A DNA stretch of 64,000 nucleotides from Massilia pinisoli (GTDB lineage Bacteria > Pseudomonadota > Gammaproteobacteria > Burkholderiales > Burkholderiaceae_D), in contig NZ_JANUGW010000027.1 of the NCBI RefSeq assembly GCF_024753285.1, positions 1-64,000 of the forward strand, given 5' to 3'. The translations under genes and the position numbers were made by a program. The number at the start of each line of letters is the position of its first letter. Position 1 is the first letter of the stretch. Below are positions 16,662 to 25,701 of this stretch, piece by piece. The notes below the pieces were generated by a model. That model was given only the letters and a program-made list of their open reading frames with translations, did not search any database and was not told where the DNA came from.

Positions 16662-17261
16662 ATGAACATCCTGCAGATCAACGGTAGCGCCCGTGCCAAC
16701 GGCTCCAACTCGACCCGCGTCGCCGACGCCATCACGGCGCGCCTGACGGCGCGTCATCCGGAAGCGACCGTCGAGCTGCGCGACCTGGCGCGCGACCCGC
16801 ATCCCGTGCTGGACGAAGCGGCGCTGAACGCGATCTTCACGCCGGCCGACCAGCGCACGCCGGAGCAAAGCGCACGCGCCGCGCTGGACGACGCCCTGAT
16901 CGCGCAACTGAAACGCGCCGACGTGATCGTGCTGGGCGTGCCGATGTATAACTTCAGCGTCTCCGTGCAGATCAAGTCGTGGATCGACGCCGTCGCCCGC
17001 GCCGGCCAGACGTTCCGCTACACGGCGAACGGCCCGGAAGGCCTCGTCACCGGCAAGAAGGTCTATGTGGGACTCGCCCGCGGCGGCATCTTCCGCGACA
17101 CGCCCAACGATTCGCAAGTGCCTTACCTGAAGGGCGTGCTGGGCCTGATGGGCATGACGGACGTGGAGTTCATCTACGCCGAGGGCGTCAACATGGGCGC
17201 CGAGCGCGCCAGCGCCGCGTTCGACGAGGTGGCCACGCAGATCGACGAGATCGTCGCCTGA
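16662..17261 (+). CDS. azoR: FMN-dependent NADH-azoreductase
   Basis: Flavodoxin-fold NADH:quinone/azo reductase of 199 residues, cytoplasmic. The phosphate-binding loop is INGSARANGSNST near residues 5-17, the flavin-binding segment PMYNFSVSVQIKSWIDAV, and the late ARGGIF loop. Such enzymes reduce quinones and azo compounds by two electrons and protect against electrophile stress. It is divergent from the MarR gene, so shared control is possible though the nearest operator is 120 bases from its start. ATG 16662 was chosen over 16647 because GGAG lies properly spaced before it. Confidence 0.92.
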   Translation: MNILQINGSARANGSNSTRVADAITARLTARHPEATVELRDLARDPHPVLDEAALNAIFTPADQRTPEQSARAALDDALIAQLKRADVIVLGVPMYNFSVSVQIKSWIDAVARAGQTFRYTANGPEGLVTGKKVYVGLARGGIFRDTPNDSQVPYLKGVLGLMGMTDVEFIYAEGVNMGAERASAAFDEVATQIDEIVA

Positions 17262-17271
17262 TCCCGGGCGC

Positions 17272-18066
17272 CTACGCGATGGTGTCCACGACGCCGCCAT
17301 CCACCCGCAGCGCGGCGCCCGTCGTGGCCGACGCCTGCGGCGAGCACACGTAGACGATCATGTTCGCCACTTCGTCCACGCTCGCCGCGCGGCGCAGGAT
17401 GGAGCCGGGCCGCTGCGTGCGCACGAACTCGGTCGCGGCCTGCTCGACCGACGTCCCCGCCTCCCGGGCCGAATCTTCCAGCATGGCGCGTACGCCTTCC
17501 GACAGGGTCGGCCCCGGCAGCACCGCATTGACGGTGACGCCGCTGCCGGCCGCCAGTTTCGCCAGTCCACGCGACACCGCCAGCTGCGCCGTCTTCGTCA
17601 TGCCGTAGTGGATCATGTCGGCCGGGATGTTCAGTCCCGATTCCGACGAGATGAACACGACGCGTCCCCAGTCCCGTTCCAGCATCCCTTTCAGGTAGTG
17701 CCGCGCCAGGCGCACACCGGACATCACGTTCAGCTGGAAGAAGTGTTCCCACGTCGCGTCGTCGACGTCGAAAAAGTCCTGCGGGCCGTACGTGCCCGCG
17801 TTGTTGACGAGGATGTCGACGGATGGCTCGGCGTTGACGAGTGCCGCCGCACCCTCGGCCGTCGACAGGTCGGCGGCGACGCCGCGGAGTATCGCGTGCG
17901 GCACGCGCGCCAGCACGGCCTCGCGCGCCCGCGCGATGGCGTCGTTCGTGCGCCCGTTGAGGATCACGGTGGCGCCTGCGTCGGCGAGCCCGATGGCAGT
18001 CGCCAGGCCGATGCCTGCGGTGGAGGCGGAAACGAGGGCGGTCTTGCCGGTCAAATCGATGTGCAT
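17272..18066 (-). CDS. SDR-family oxidoreductase
   Basis: Short-chain dehydrogenase of 264 residues of the classical FabG-like type: LVSASTAGIG replaces the common GASxGIG, then VNNAGTYGP, SSESG, YGMTK and a C-terminal SATTGAALRVDGG substrate loop. The substitution of S for the first glycine in the cofactor loop is also seen in some active relatives. It is 11 bases from the next gene downstream in transcription order (exported SnoaL-like gene upstream), suggesting a two-gene unit. The substrate is unknown. Confidence 0.87.
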   Translation of the reverse strand: MHIDLTGKTALVSASTAGIGLATAIGLADAGATVILNGRTNDAIARAREAVLARVPHAILRGVAADLSTAEGAAALVNAEPSVDILVNNAGTYGPQDFFDVDDATWEHFFQLNVMSGVRLARHYLKGMLERDWGRVVFISSESGLNIPADMIHYGMTKTAQLAVSRGLAKLAAGSGVTVNAVLPGPTLSEGVRAMLEDSAREAGTSVEQAATEFVRTQRPGSILRRAASVDEVANMIVYVCSPQASATTGAALRVDGGVVDTIA

Positions 18067-18077
18067 GACGATTCCTT

Positions 18078-18599
18078 TCAGCGGGCGACGAGGCCCAGTT
18101 GCTGCATCAGTGCGAGGTTGTCTTCGATGTGCCAGTTGTCGGCGATCTTCCCGTCCGCGATGCGGTAGATGTCGGTGGCGATGAAGTCGATCGCCTGCCC
18201 TTGTCCCTGCTTGTCCGCCCACCGTCCCGTGAAATGGCCGTGGAAGCGATAGTGCACGGTGACGCGGTCGCCCGCAACGATCAGTTGTAGCAGGTCGGCC
18301 TGCAGGTCCGGAATCGCCGCGCGCACGAAGCTGGACGCCGCGATCGGCCCCGGCACGCCCTGCACACGGCCCGGTGGCAACGTGCGGTCCGTGAAATCGG
18401 CGGCGAGCGCTGCGCGGGCGTAGCGTGCGTCGCCCGTGTGCCAGAACGTGGCGTAGCGGCGCGCGGCGAGGATCTCGGCATCGCGCTGCGCCGGCGCCAG
18501 CGACGCGTCGGCGATGACTTGTTGTACGCTGACGAGTCGTTCGTCCGCGAGGGCCGGCAGCGTCACCAGCATGGCGGCGAGGATGGGGATGGTTTTCAT
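18078..18599 (-). CDS. Exported SnoaL-like / NTF2-fold protein
   Basis: Secreted protein of 173 residues with a signal peptide (MKTIPILAAMLVTLPALA). The mature part has the SnoaL/NTF2-like pattern: YARAALAADFTDR, then VTVHYRFHGHFTG and the closing FIATDIYRIADGKIADNWHIEDN. Such folds act as ketosteroid-isomerase-like or polyketide-cyclase-like enzymes or binding proteins. It immediately precedes an SDR gene on the same strand and is divergent from a LysR gene (95-base gap), so the three probably form a regulated detoxification unit. Confidence 0.83.
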   Translation of the reverse strand: MKTIPILAAMLVTLPALADERLVSVQQVIADASLAPAQRDAEILAARRYATFWHTGDARYARAALAADFTDRTLPPGRVQGVPGPIAASSFVRAAIPDLQADLLQLIVAGDRVTVHYRFHGHFTGRWADKQGQGQAIDFIATDIYRIADGKIADNWHIEDNLALMQQLGLVAR

Positions 18600-18694
18600 G
18601 ATCGTGCTCCTTGTTTCGACGCGTCCATCATAGATTTCACACTGCACGAAAAATAGCGGCAAAATACGAAATCATTGTTTCCGAAAAGCGCAAG

Positions 18695-19597
18695 ATGGAT
18701 ACGCTCACCCACCACTTCCCTGCCCTCGTGGCGTTCGCCCGGATCGTTGCCGCCGGCAGCCTGTCCGCCGCGGCGCGGGAGCTCGACGTGCCCGTGTCCG
18801 TCGTCAGCAAGCGTCTATCGCTGCTGGAAGCGCACCTCGGCACGCGCCTGCTGCAGCGGACGACGCGGCGCCAGACGTTGACGGAAGAAGGCCACCTGTT
18901 CCACGCGCGCGTGCTGCGCATCCTGGACGAAGTCGAACAGGCCGAGGCCCTGCTCGCGCAACGTCGCGACGGTGTGCACGGGCTGCTGCGCATCACGGCG
19001 CCGGGGGAGCTGGGGCGGCGCTGGCTCGCGCCCATCGCGGCCGCGTTCCAGGAACTGCACCCGCAGGTGACGATCCAGCTGGCGCTGACGGACACTGTCG
19101 TCGACCTGCTGGACGGCGGCCACGACCTCGGCGTGCGCTACGGCGCGCTGGCCGATTCCTCGCTCGTCGCGCGCGCACTCGCGCCGAACTACCGCGTGCT
19201 GTGCGCGTCTCCGGCCTACCTGCAGCGCCACGGTGAACCGCGCACGCCGGCCGAACTGGCGGGCCACCGCTGCATCGTGATCGGCGACCAGCGCCGCTCG
19301 GACTGGGTATTCGATGGCGCCGAGACCGCGCCCGTGCGCGTGGACGCCGCCTTCGTCACGAACGACGGCGGCGCCGCGCAGCAGCTGGCGCTGGCCGGCA
19401 GCGGCATCGCGCTGAAATCGATCTGGGACGTGGGTGACGACCTCGACGCGGGCCGCCTCGTGCGCGTGCTGCCGCACCACGCGATGGCGGCCGCGCCGCT
19501 GCATGCCGTGTATCCGCACCAGAAGAACCTGGCGCCGCGCGTGCGCTTGTTCGTGGGCTATGTGAAGGAGCGGCTGCAGGCCGCGTGGCGCTGGTAG
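18695..19597 (+). CDS. LysR-family transcriptional regulator
   Basis: LysR regulator of 300 residues. The helix-turn-helix begins LVAFARIVAAGSLSAAAREL and continues VSVVSKRLSLLE; the effector domain starts near residue 90 (LLRITAPGELGRRW). I use the ATG at 18695 (MDTLTHHF); the upstream in-frame ATG gives an atypical extension. It is divergent from the exported SnoaL-like/SDR pair, its probable target. It ends three bases before the convergent S66 peptidase gene stop. Confidence 0.9.
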   Translation: MDTLTHHFPALVAFARIVAAGSLSAAARELDVPVSVVSKRLSLLEAHLGTRLLQRTTRRQTLTEEGHLFHARVLRILDEVEQAEALLAQRRDGVHGLLRITAPGELGRRWLAPIAAAFQELHPQVTIQLALTDTVVDLLDGGHDLGVRYGALADSSLVARALAPNYRVLCASPAYLQRHGEPRTPAELAGHRCIVIGDQRRSDWVFDGAETAPVRVDAAFVTNDGGAAQQLALAGSGIALKSIWDVGDDLDAGRLVRVLPHHAMAAAPLHAVYPHQKNLAPRVRLFVGYVKERLQAAWRW

Positions 19598-19600
19598 GCG

Positions 19601-20647
19601 TCAGCTCACGCCCGGCTCCAGCAAGGTCACCGTACGCGCTTCCGTGTCCAGGCGCGCACGCACGCCGACGGGCAGCGTGAACTGGTTGCGGATATGCCCG
19701 AACGAATAGCCCGTCACGGCGGGCACGCGCAGCGGCTGCAAATGCACGTCCAAGGTCTCGTCCAAGGTCAGCGACGGGCCGTCGCCCTGCGGTCCGCAGT
19801 TCTCGCAGATGCCCACCATGACCCCGGCCGCCTTGTCCAAGCCGACGGCCAGGTCGAGCTGCGTCATCCAGCGGTCGATGCGGTACGGCTCCTCGTTCAC
19901 TTCCTCGATGAACAGGATACCGCCCGTGAAATCGGCCGCGTACGGCGTGCCCGCCAGCGCGCTCACGAGCGACAGGTTCCCGCCGATGAGCGGGCCCTCG
20001 GCCACGCCGTCGTGCACGGTGCGCGTGGCGTACCAGGGTTCGTCCAGCGCGCGCCGGTCGTTCTCGATCGACATCGGGATCGTGTACGCATCCCTCGGCT
20101 CCATCAGCACCGCGAGCAGGTGTTCCGTCGAATAGTCCGACGGCGTGCTCGATGCGACGGGACCGTGGAACGTCACGAGCCCCGCGTGGCGGTGGATGGC
20201 GAGGTGCAGCGCCGTGATGTCGGAATAACCGAGCAGGATCTTGGGGTGCGTGCGGATCAGACGATAGTCCAGGTGCCGCAGCAGCGAGATGCAGCCGGAG
20301 CCGCCGCGGATCGCCCAGATGGCGTTGACGTCGGGGTCGCGGAACATCGCATGCAGGTCGGCGATGCGCGCGGCGACGGTGCCGCCGTAGTTGCCCCACA
20401 CGTCGCGCAGATAGGTGCCGAGCTTGACGCGGAAACCCAGCGCCTCGATGTGCTGCACGGCCTTCTCGATGGAGGCGTCGCTCGTGTAGCCGCCCGGCGC
20501 GACGAGGCCGACGACGTCGCCGCGGCGCAGGCGCGGAGGTTTGATCAATGGTGTCATGGTGGATGCGTGACGCGCACGCGCAGGCGCGAGCGGCAGCAGC
20601 AGCGCCGCCGCCATCGTCGCATTGAACCTGCGTCTGCTGCCGTTCAT
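19601..20647 (-). CDS. Exported LD-carboxypeptidase (S66 family)
   Basis: Serine peptidase of family S66 (348 residues), the family of cytoplasmic LdcA (murein tetrapeptide carboxypeptidase) and microcin-immunity MccF. Landmarks: LVAPGGYTSD near residue 48, the nucleophile region AIRGGSGCISLL, LLGYSDITALH, GGNLSLVSALAGTPY, and the late GYSFGHIRNQFTLPVG. Unlike LdcA it has a twin-arginine-type N-terminus (SRRRFNATMAAALLLPLAPA), so it is predicted to be exported folded to the periplasm. It lies downstream of a TonB-dependent receptor gene, after a terminator hairpin, hinting at periplasmic processing of an imported peptide. Confidence 0.85.
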   Translation of the reverse strand: MNGSRRRFNATMAAALLLPLAPARARHASTMTPLIKPPRLRRGDVVGLVAPGGYTSDASIEKAVQHIEALGFRVKLGTYLRDVWGNYGGTVAARIADLHAMFRDPDVNAIWAIRGGSGCISLLRHLDYRLIRTHPKILLGYSDITALHLAIHRHAGLVTFHGPVASSTPSDYSTEHLLAVLMEPRDAYTIPMSIENDRRALDEPWYATRTVHDGVAEGPLIGGNLSLVSALAGTPYAADFTGGILFIEEVNEEPYRIDRWMTQLDLAVGLDKAAGVMVGICENCGPQGDGPSLTLDETLDVHLQPLRVPAVTGYSFGHIRNQFTLPVGVRARLDTEARTVTLLEPGVS

Positions 20648-20663
20648 GGAGAGGTCGTCAAGT

Positions 20664-20711
20664 AAAACGGCCCGCGCCGCGGAAGCTTGTGGCTTCCAGG
20701 GTCGCGGGCCG
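20664..20711 (-). terminator. Intrinsic terminator of the TonB receptor gene
   Basis: A two-tier hairpin: CGGCCCGCG (20668-20676) pairs with CGCGGGCCG (20703-20711), and GGAAGC (20681-20686) pairs with GCTTCC (20692-20697). Read leftward it is followed by TTTT (20667-20664). It lies 32 bases beyond the receptor stop codon and just before the S66 start, so it would limit read-through into the S66 gene. Confidence 0.7.
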
Positions 20712-20742
20712 CAGGTAATGCCAAGGATACCGGCGTTACCGG

Positions 20743-23508
20743 TTAGAAGAAGCGGTATTTGATGTCGAAACTCAGCGAGCGGCCGCGCGGATCGGCCACG
20801 CGCGGATCCCAGCCGGCGCCCACGACCTCGTCCACGTTGTGCGCCGTGAACGGCGGGTCGCGGTCGAACAGGTTCTGGATGCCGACGGTGATCGTCGTGT
20901 CCTTCAGGCCCGTGTACGTCGTCGACAGGCCCCACGTCGTGTAGCTGGACACGCGCGGCTTGAAGCCGGCCGGCGGCGTGCCGACGCCGCCGTTCGGCAG
21001 CTCGTCCTTGTAGCCGTCGCGGTACAGGTTACTGAGCAGGAAGCTCCACGGTCCCTTCGCGACGCTCACGGTGGCGTTGTGCTTCCAGCGCAGGTACAGG
21101 TCGCGCGTGTAGAAGTTGCCGACGTATTCGACGTACGGCTGGCCTTCGAACTCGGCGAACTTGTAGCTCTGGGTCCAGGTGCCGTCGAGGGTCGCGTTCC
21201 AGCGCCAGCCGTCCGGCAGGTTGCCGCGGCCGCGCAGGCCGACGTCGGCGCCGCGCGTCTTGAGGCCCGCCGCGTTGATCCAGCCTGCGTTGACGTAGCT
21301 GATGGTGCCGTCGGCCGGGTTGCGGATCACGTACTGCGACAAATACTGCTCGTTGGCCAGCACGACTTGCGGCGTGCGGTTCAGGATGCGGTCCTTGACG
21401 TTGATCGCCCAGTAGTCCACGGACGCCGAGAAGTTCGCGCTCGGCTCGACGATGAAGCCCAAGGTGCCCTGCTTCGACGTCTCCGGACGCAGGCCCGGAT
21501 TGCCGCCGCTGAAGTAGCGCAGGCGCTCGATGGCGCAGAAGCGCGGGTCGCCCGGGTGCGTCGCGCAGCCGACGGGGTCCGACACGCCGTTCGGCAATTC
21601 CTCGTCCAGGCGACCCGAATACAGCTGGGCGAAGCTCGGCGCCAGGAAGCCTTTATTCGCCGAGCCGCGCAGCATCAGCCAGTTCGTCGGGCGGTAGCTG
21701 AAGGCGATCTTCGGATTCGTCGTCGCGCCGATCACGCTGTAGTCGTCGCGGCGCAACGCGAGCTGCAGTTCCAGGTTCTTCATGACCGGGACGACGAGCT
21801 CCGTGTAGATGGCCTTGATGTTGCGGTTGACGGTGTCCTGGTTCGCATTGCCCGGCGCCAGCAGGATCTGCGTGGCGTCGACGTTCTGCGCGAAGCCGTA
21901 GCCTTCGCGGCGCAGGTCGGTGCCGATCGCACCCTGCAGCGGGCCGGCCGGCAGCTGCCAGATCTCGCCCGAGACGGACGCGTTGAACTGCGTGAGCGTC
22001 GTCTTGCCGTGCTGGAGGCGGCCGTAGAACTTGGTCGCTTCCAGCGCCTGCATCGCGGCCGCGCTCTGGCCTTGCGACGGCGCGGCGAACGGGTTCACGA
22101 CGCCGCTGCCCAGCACCTGGTACAGCGCGTTCGTGTACGCATAGCCATTGACGAGGTCCGTCGTCGTGTGGCTCTCGCTGTGCGACAGGTCGATCTTGTA
22201 GTCCCACTTGCCGGCGAGCGTGCCTTCCGCACCCGTCATCAGGCGCACCGTGTCCGTCGTGTAGGCCTGCGTGCGGTTACCCAGCGGCCAGGCGCGCCAT
22301 TTGTAGATGATCGGTTTCGTCTTGTCGAACGAGGCGATGTACGGCGACAGGTCCTGGTAGTACGGGCCGCCCACCGGATACGCGTTGCCTCGCGCGAGCG
22401 ACGTGGAAATCTGCGTCGGCGTGAGGATCGCCAGCGTGTTCGTGTGCGCGGCGACGGCTTCCGCAAACACGCGGTGCTCCGGCGTGATCTGGAACGTGGC
22501 GCGGCCGACGCCGTTCGTGCGCTCCGTCGGCAGCTGCATCACGTAGTCACCGCCGTAGTCGTAGGCGCAGGAAAACGTCGTGCGCAGCGGCGACGTCACG
22601 TCCTTCCACAGCGCGGTGGCGTACTGGTTCATGCCCGGCACGCTGTCGCACTTGCCCTGCAGGGAGAGGAGACCCGCCTGCAGGTATTTGTTCGGATCGC
22701 CCGGCATCTGGAAGTTCGACCCGAGCGCCGTGCCCGCGCCCGTCAGCTGGTTGGCGACGGGGGTGCCGGTCGTATCCGGCGACAGGCCGCGCGCCGGCTG
22801 GTAACCGTTCGCGAACGAGCGCTGGTGCGAATCGAGTTCGTCGTTCTTGTCGTAGCCGACGGCGACCATCATGTTGAAGCGGTCGGTGTCCAGGTTGCCG
22901 AAGCCGGCCACGACCTGCAGCCGGCGCGTGGCGCCGCCGCCGTGCTGCGTCCAGTTGCCGGTGGCGTTCGCCTGCACGCCTTCGAAATCCGTCTTGAGGA
23001 TGAAGTTGATGACGCCGCCGACGGCATCGGTGCCGTAGATCGCCGACGCGCCATCCTTCAGCACCTCGACGCGGGCGACGGCCGCCAGCGGGATCGTGTT
23101 CAGGTCGACCGCCTTGCCCGACAGGCCGTAGCCCGAAATGCGGCGGCCGTTGATCAGGACGAGCGTGCCCGTCGGCCCCAGGCCGCGCAGCGACGCGAAC
23201 GAGCCGCCGCCGCTGACGCGGTCGGCATCGGCGCCGAACACGTTATTACCTGAAGTCATATTGTCGGCACCCGTGCCGTTCGCCGAAATCAGGCGCATCA
23301 GCTGTTCGGCGTTCGTGATGCCCTGCTTGTCCAGCTGGTCGAGCGTGATCGTCTGCACCGGCAGCGCGCCTTCGGTGGCGATGCGCTTGATGCTGGAACC
23401 CGTGATCTCGACGCGTGGAATCGGCTTGCCCGCCTCGGCCTGCTGGGCAAAAGCCGGTGCGGCGACGCCGATCAGGGCGATCATGGACGCTAACTTCTTT
23501 AACTTCAC
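20743..23508 (-). CDS. TonB-dependent outer-membrane receptor
   Basis: Outer-membrane active transporter of 921 residues. Signal peptide (ASMIALIGVAAPAFAQ), then the plug domain: VEITGSSIKR, a SLRGLGPTGTLVLINGRR motif and VEVLKDGASAIYGTDAVGGVINF, then a long beta-barrel ending in phenylalanine (IKYRFF), as outer-membrane proteins do. I prefer the GTG at 23508 (VKLKKLAS) because AGGAG lies 8 bases upstream and the longer ATG frame to 23565 spoils the signal peptide. The ligand is unknown; neighbours (S66 peptidase, peptide-binding protein) suggest a peptide or peptide-like ligand. Confidence 0.93.
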   Translation of the reverse strand: MKLKKLASMIALIGVAAPAFAQQAEAGKPIPRVEITGSSIKRIATEGALPVQTITLDQLDKQGITNAEQLMRLISANGTGADNMTSGNNVFGADADRVSGGGSFASLRGLGPTGTLVLINGRRISGYGLSGKAVDLNTIPLAAVARVEVLKDGASAIYGTDAVGGVINFILKTDFEGVQANATGNWTQHGGGATRRLQVVAGFGNLDTDRFNMMVAVGYDKNDELDSHQRSFANGYQPARGLSPDTTGTPVANQLTGAGTALGSNFQMPGDPNKYLQAGLLSLQGKCDSVPGMNQYATALWKDVTSPLRTTFSCAYDYGGDYVMQLPTERTNGVGRATFQITPEHRVFAEAVAAHTNTLAILTPTQISTSLARGNAYPVGGPYYQDLSPYIASFDKTKPIIYKWRAWPLGNRTQAYTTDTVRLMTGAEGTLAGKWDYKIDLSHSESHTTTDLVNGYAYTNALYQVLGSGVVNPFAAPSQGQSAAAMQALEATKFYGRLQHGKTTLTQFNASVSGEIWQLPAGPLQGAIGTDLRREGYGFAQNVDATQILLAPGNANQDTVNRNIKAIYTELVVPVMKNLELQLALRRDDYSVIGATTNPKIAFSYRPTNWLMLRGSANKGFLAPSFAQLYSGRLDEELPNGVSDPVGCATHPGDPRFCAIERLRYFSGGNPGLRPETSKQGTLGFIVEPSANFSASVDYWAINVKDRILNRTPQVVLANEQYLSQYVIRNPADGTISYVNAGWINAAGLKTRGADVGLRGRGNLPDGWRWNATLDGTWTQSYKFAEFEGQPYVEYVGNFYTRDLYLRWKHNATVSVAKGPWSFLLSNLYRDGYKDELPNGGVGTPPAGFKPRVSSYTTWGLSTTYTGLKDTTITVGIQNLFDRDPPFTAHNVDEVVGAGWDPRVADPRGRSLSFDIKYRFF

Positions 23509-23664
23509 GTGTCTCTCCTTCGATGCGTACGGTGACGATGGCATGGTGCTTATCGTTATGTTCATATGAAAGGTAAGCGCACTCGCGCGCGCCGAGCCAA
23601 TGAAAATTCCGGCGCTGCGTATAACTACAAGGAATGTTTCGCTTAGTTAATCTAGCAAAAACTA

Positions 23665-25473
23665 TCACTGTCCTCTTGCCGCACGTGCTCTTTCCGCAAC
23701 ATCGACGTCCAGATAACGCCATTGGGTGAATTCGACGGGGTGCCGTTTGTAGTTTTTGAGCCACGGTTGCCGGATATCCGCGGACAACACGTTCGTCAGC
23801 GGCACCCACGGGTTGTAGGCGTGGATCAGCTGGTTCATCTCGAAGTACAGCTTCTGGCGCGCCGGTCCGTCTTTCAGCGCGTGCGCCTTCTCGTAGCGCT
23901 CGTTATAGGCCGGCAGGTTGAAGCGCGCATAGTTGGCGCGGCCCGCGTTCGGGCCGTACAGCAGCTGGTAGAAGTTATCGCCGTCGGGGAAGTCGGCGAT
24001 CCAGTTATTTTCGAACATCTGCACCTTGCCGAGGCGCGACGCCTTGATGATCTCCGTTTTTTTATCAGACTTGAACACGACGCGCAGACCGATGGCATTC
24101 AGGCATTTGCGCCACAGTTCGTCGCGCAGGCGGCCGCTGACCGTCGCTTCGCTGCTCATCTGCAAAGTGAGCGGCTCGGTGCCGCCACCCGGCTTGGGCA
24201 TGCGTCGAAATCCGTCCGGGTCGCGCTTGTCGTAGCCGAAGCGGTCCAGCAGCGCGTTCGCGAGGGCCGGGTCGTACGGGACGGGGCTGCGGTAGTTCGG
24301 GTCGTAGCCGAGCACGCCCGGCGGCAGCGGCGACTCGGCCTTGATGGCGAATCCTCGTTTCAGCAGGGCGATGTCTTCGGCGCTGTTGTAACTGAGGGAA
24401 ATCGCACGCCGCAGCGCCACCTTCGCCTTCGTGTACCCGCCCACCACGGGGTCGTCCATGTTCATCCACATGTAGTAGGTCTGCAGCACGGGGAAGCGGT
24501 ACAGCTGCATGCCGCGCGCGGCCAGCTCCGGTTTCAGCTTGCCGTTCGTGATGACGAGGTCCGTCATCGATTCCGGCACCTGCTCCAGGTAATCGTATTC
24601 GCCGTTCAGAAAGCCCAGCACGCGGGCCTGGAATTCCTCCGCGATCTTGACTTCGACCTTGTCCACACGCGGCAGCTTCTGCCCTTCGAGCGCGCGCGCG
24701 ATGGCGCGGTCGGCCTGGTCTGCGGCCGGGTCGGCCATCACGCTGGAGTGGAACACGGCCGTCGAGGCAGGATTGGCGACGAGGACGATGCGGTCGCTGT
24801 GCTTCCACTCGCCCACCATGAACGGTCCCGTGCCGACGGGGTGATTGCCGGCCTGGTCCGGATACGCCTCGATCACCTCGCGCGCGACGACACCCGTGGC
24901 CGGCGTGGCCAGGTAGAACAGGAAATTGTTGTCCGGCTCGGCGAGGCGGATGCGCAAGGTGTAGCGGTCGAGGGCTTGCAGGCCCGGAATGGCCGTCGCG
25001 TAGCTGAAGTGATTCATCCAGGCAGAGTCGCCCAGCAATTTGCCCTCGAACATGAACGACCACGGCGATTTCAGCGTGGGATCGTACAGGCGCTGGAGAC
25101 TGTAGACGTAGTCGGCCGCCGTCACCTCGCGCGGTGGGCCCTTGAACGCGGGGTCCGGCGTGAAATGCATGCCGGGCCGGAGGTGGAACGTGTACGTGAG
25201 GCCGTCGGCCGAGATCTCCGGTAAATCCTTCGCGCCATTGCCCTGCAGTTTGACGGGCCGCGCCAGGTAGTCGTAGCGCAGCAGCGGGTCGAACAGGTTT
25301 TCCAGCAGCGACAAGGTCTCGATATTCGACGCGACGGCCGGGTCGAGGCCCGTCTCGCTCGTCGACAGATACATGTGCAAGACCTTGGGCGGACTGCCGT
25401 CCCCTTGCGCGGCGGCGAACGGGGCAAGCGCGGCGAGCAACAGGGCGGCGAGGAGGGAGCGGCGTGTGGGCAT
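23665..25473 (-). CDS. ABC transporter substrate-binding protein, family 5 (peptide type)
   Basis: Periplasmic peptide/nickel-type solute-binding protein of 602 residues (SBP_bac_5). Signal peptide MPTRRSLLAALLLAALAPFAAA; the RR pair allows Sec or Tat export. Typical motifs: DPAVASNIETLSLLENLFDPLL, GLTYTFHLRPGMHFTPDPAF, and HPVGTGPFMVGEW. I start at 25473; the longer frame to 25617 is upstream DNA. No permease or ATPase gene lies on either side, so it is an orphan and must share a transporter encoded elsewhere or act as a periplasmic binding partner of the adjacent TonB receptor system. Confidence 0.9.
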   Translation of the reverse strand: MPTRRSLLAALLLAALAPFAAAQGDGSPPKVLHMYLSTSETGLDPAVASNIETLSLLENLFDPLLRYDYLARPVKLQGNGAKDLPEISADGLTYTFHLRPGMHFTPDPAFKGPPREVTAADYVYSLQRLYDPTLKSPWSFMFEGKLLGDSAWMNHFSYATAIPGLQALDRYTLRIRLAEPDNNFLFYLATPATGVVAREVIEAYPDQAGNHPVGTGPFMVGEWKHSDRIVLVANPASTAVFHSSVMADPAADQADRAIARALEGQKLPRVDKVEVKIAEEFQARVLGFLNGEYDYLEQVPESMTDLVITNGKLKPELAARGMQLYRFPVLQTYYMWMNMDDPVVGGYTKAKVALRRAISLSYNSAEDIALLKRGFAIKAESPLPPGVLGYDPNYRSPVPYDPALANALLDRFGYDKRDPDGFRRMPKPGGGTEPLTLQMSSEATVSGRLRDELWRKCLNAIGLRVVFKSDKKTEIIKASRLGKVQMFENNWIADFPDGDNFYQLLYGPNAGRANYARFNLPAYNERYEKAHALKDGPARQKLYFEMNQLIHAYNPWVPLTNVLSADIRQPWLKNYKRHPVEFTQWRYLDVDVAERARAARGQ

Positions 25474-25701
25474 GGCGGGGTCCTGGAAGCGTTGCGTATC
25501 ATAGGCCGAGGCGTTAGAGGCAGGCAACACGATCGCGTCGGGCGCAACAGGCCGAAGCGATAGCAGAACATCATGATTCGCCCTCGTGCATAACTTTTTT
25601 ACATATCCCCAGCCCAATCTTTCATCAGCGCAGCTTGCTCAGCGCCTATACTCTCCGCTGCACAATCGAGCTCGGGCGCGGTCGCCCGAACCTACGACAC
25701 C

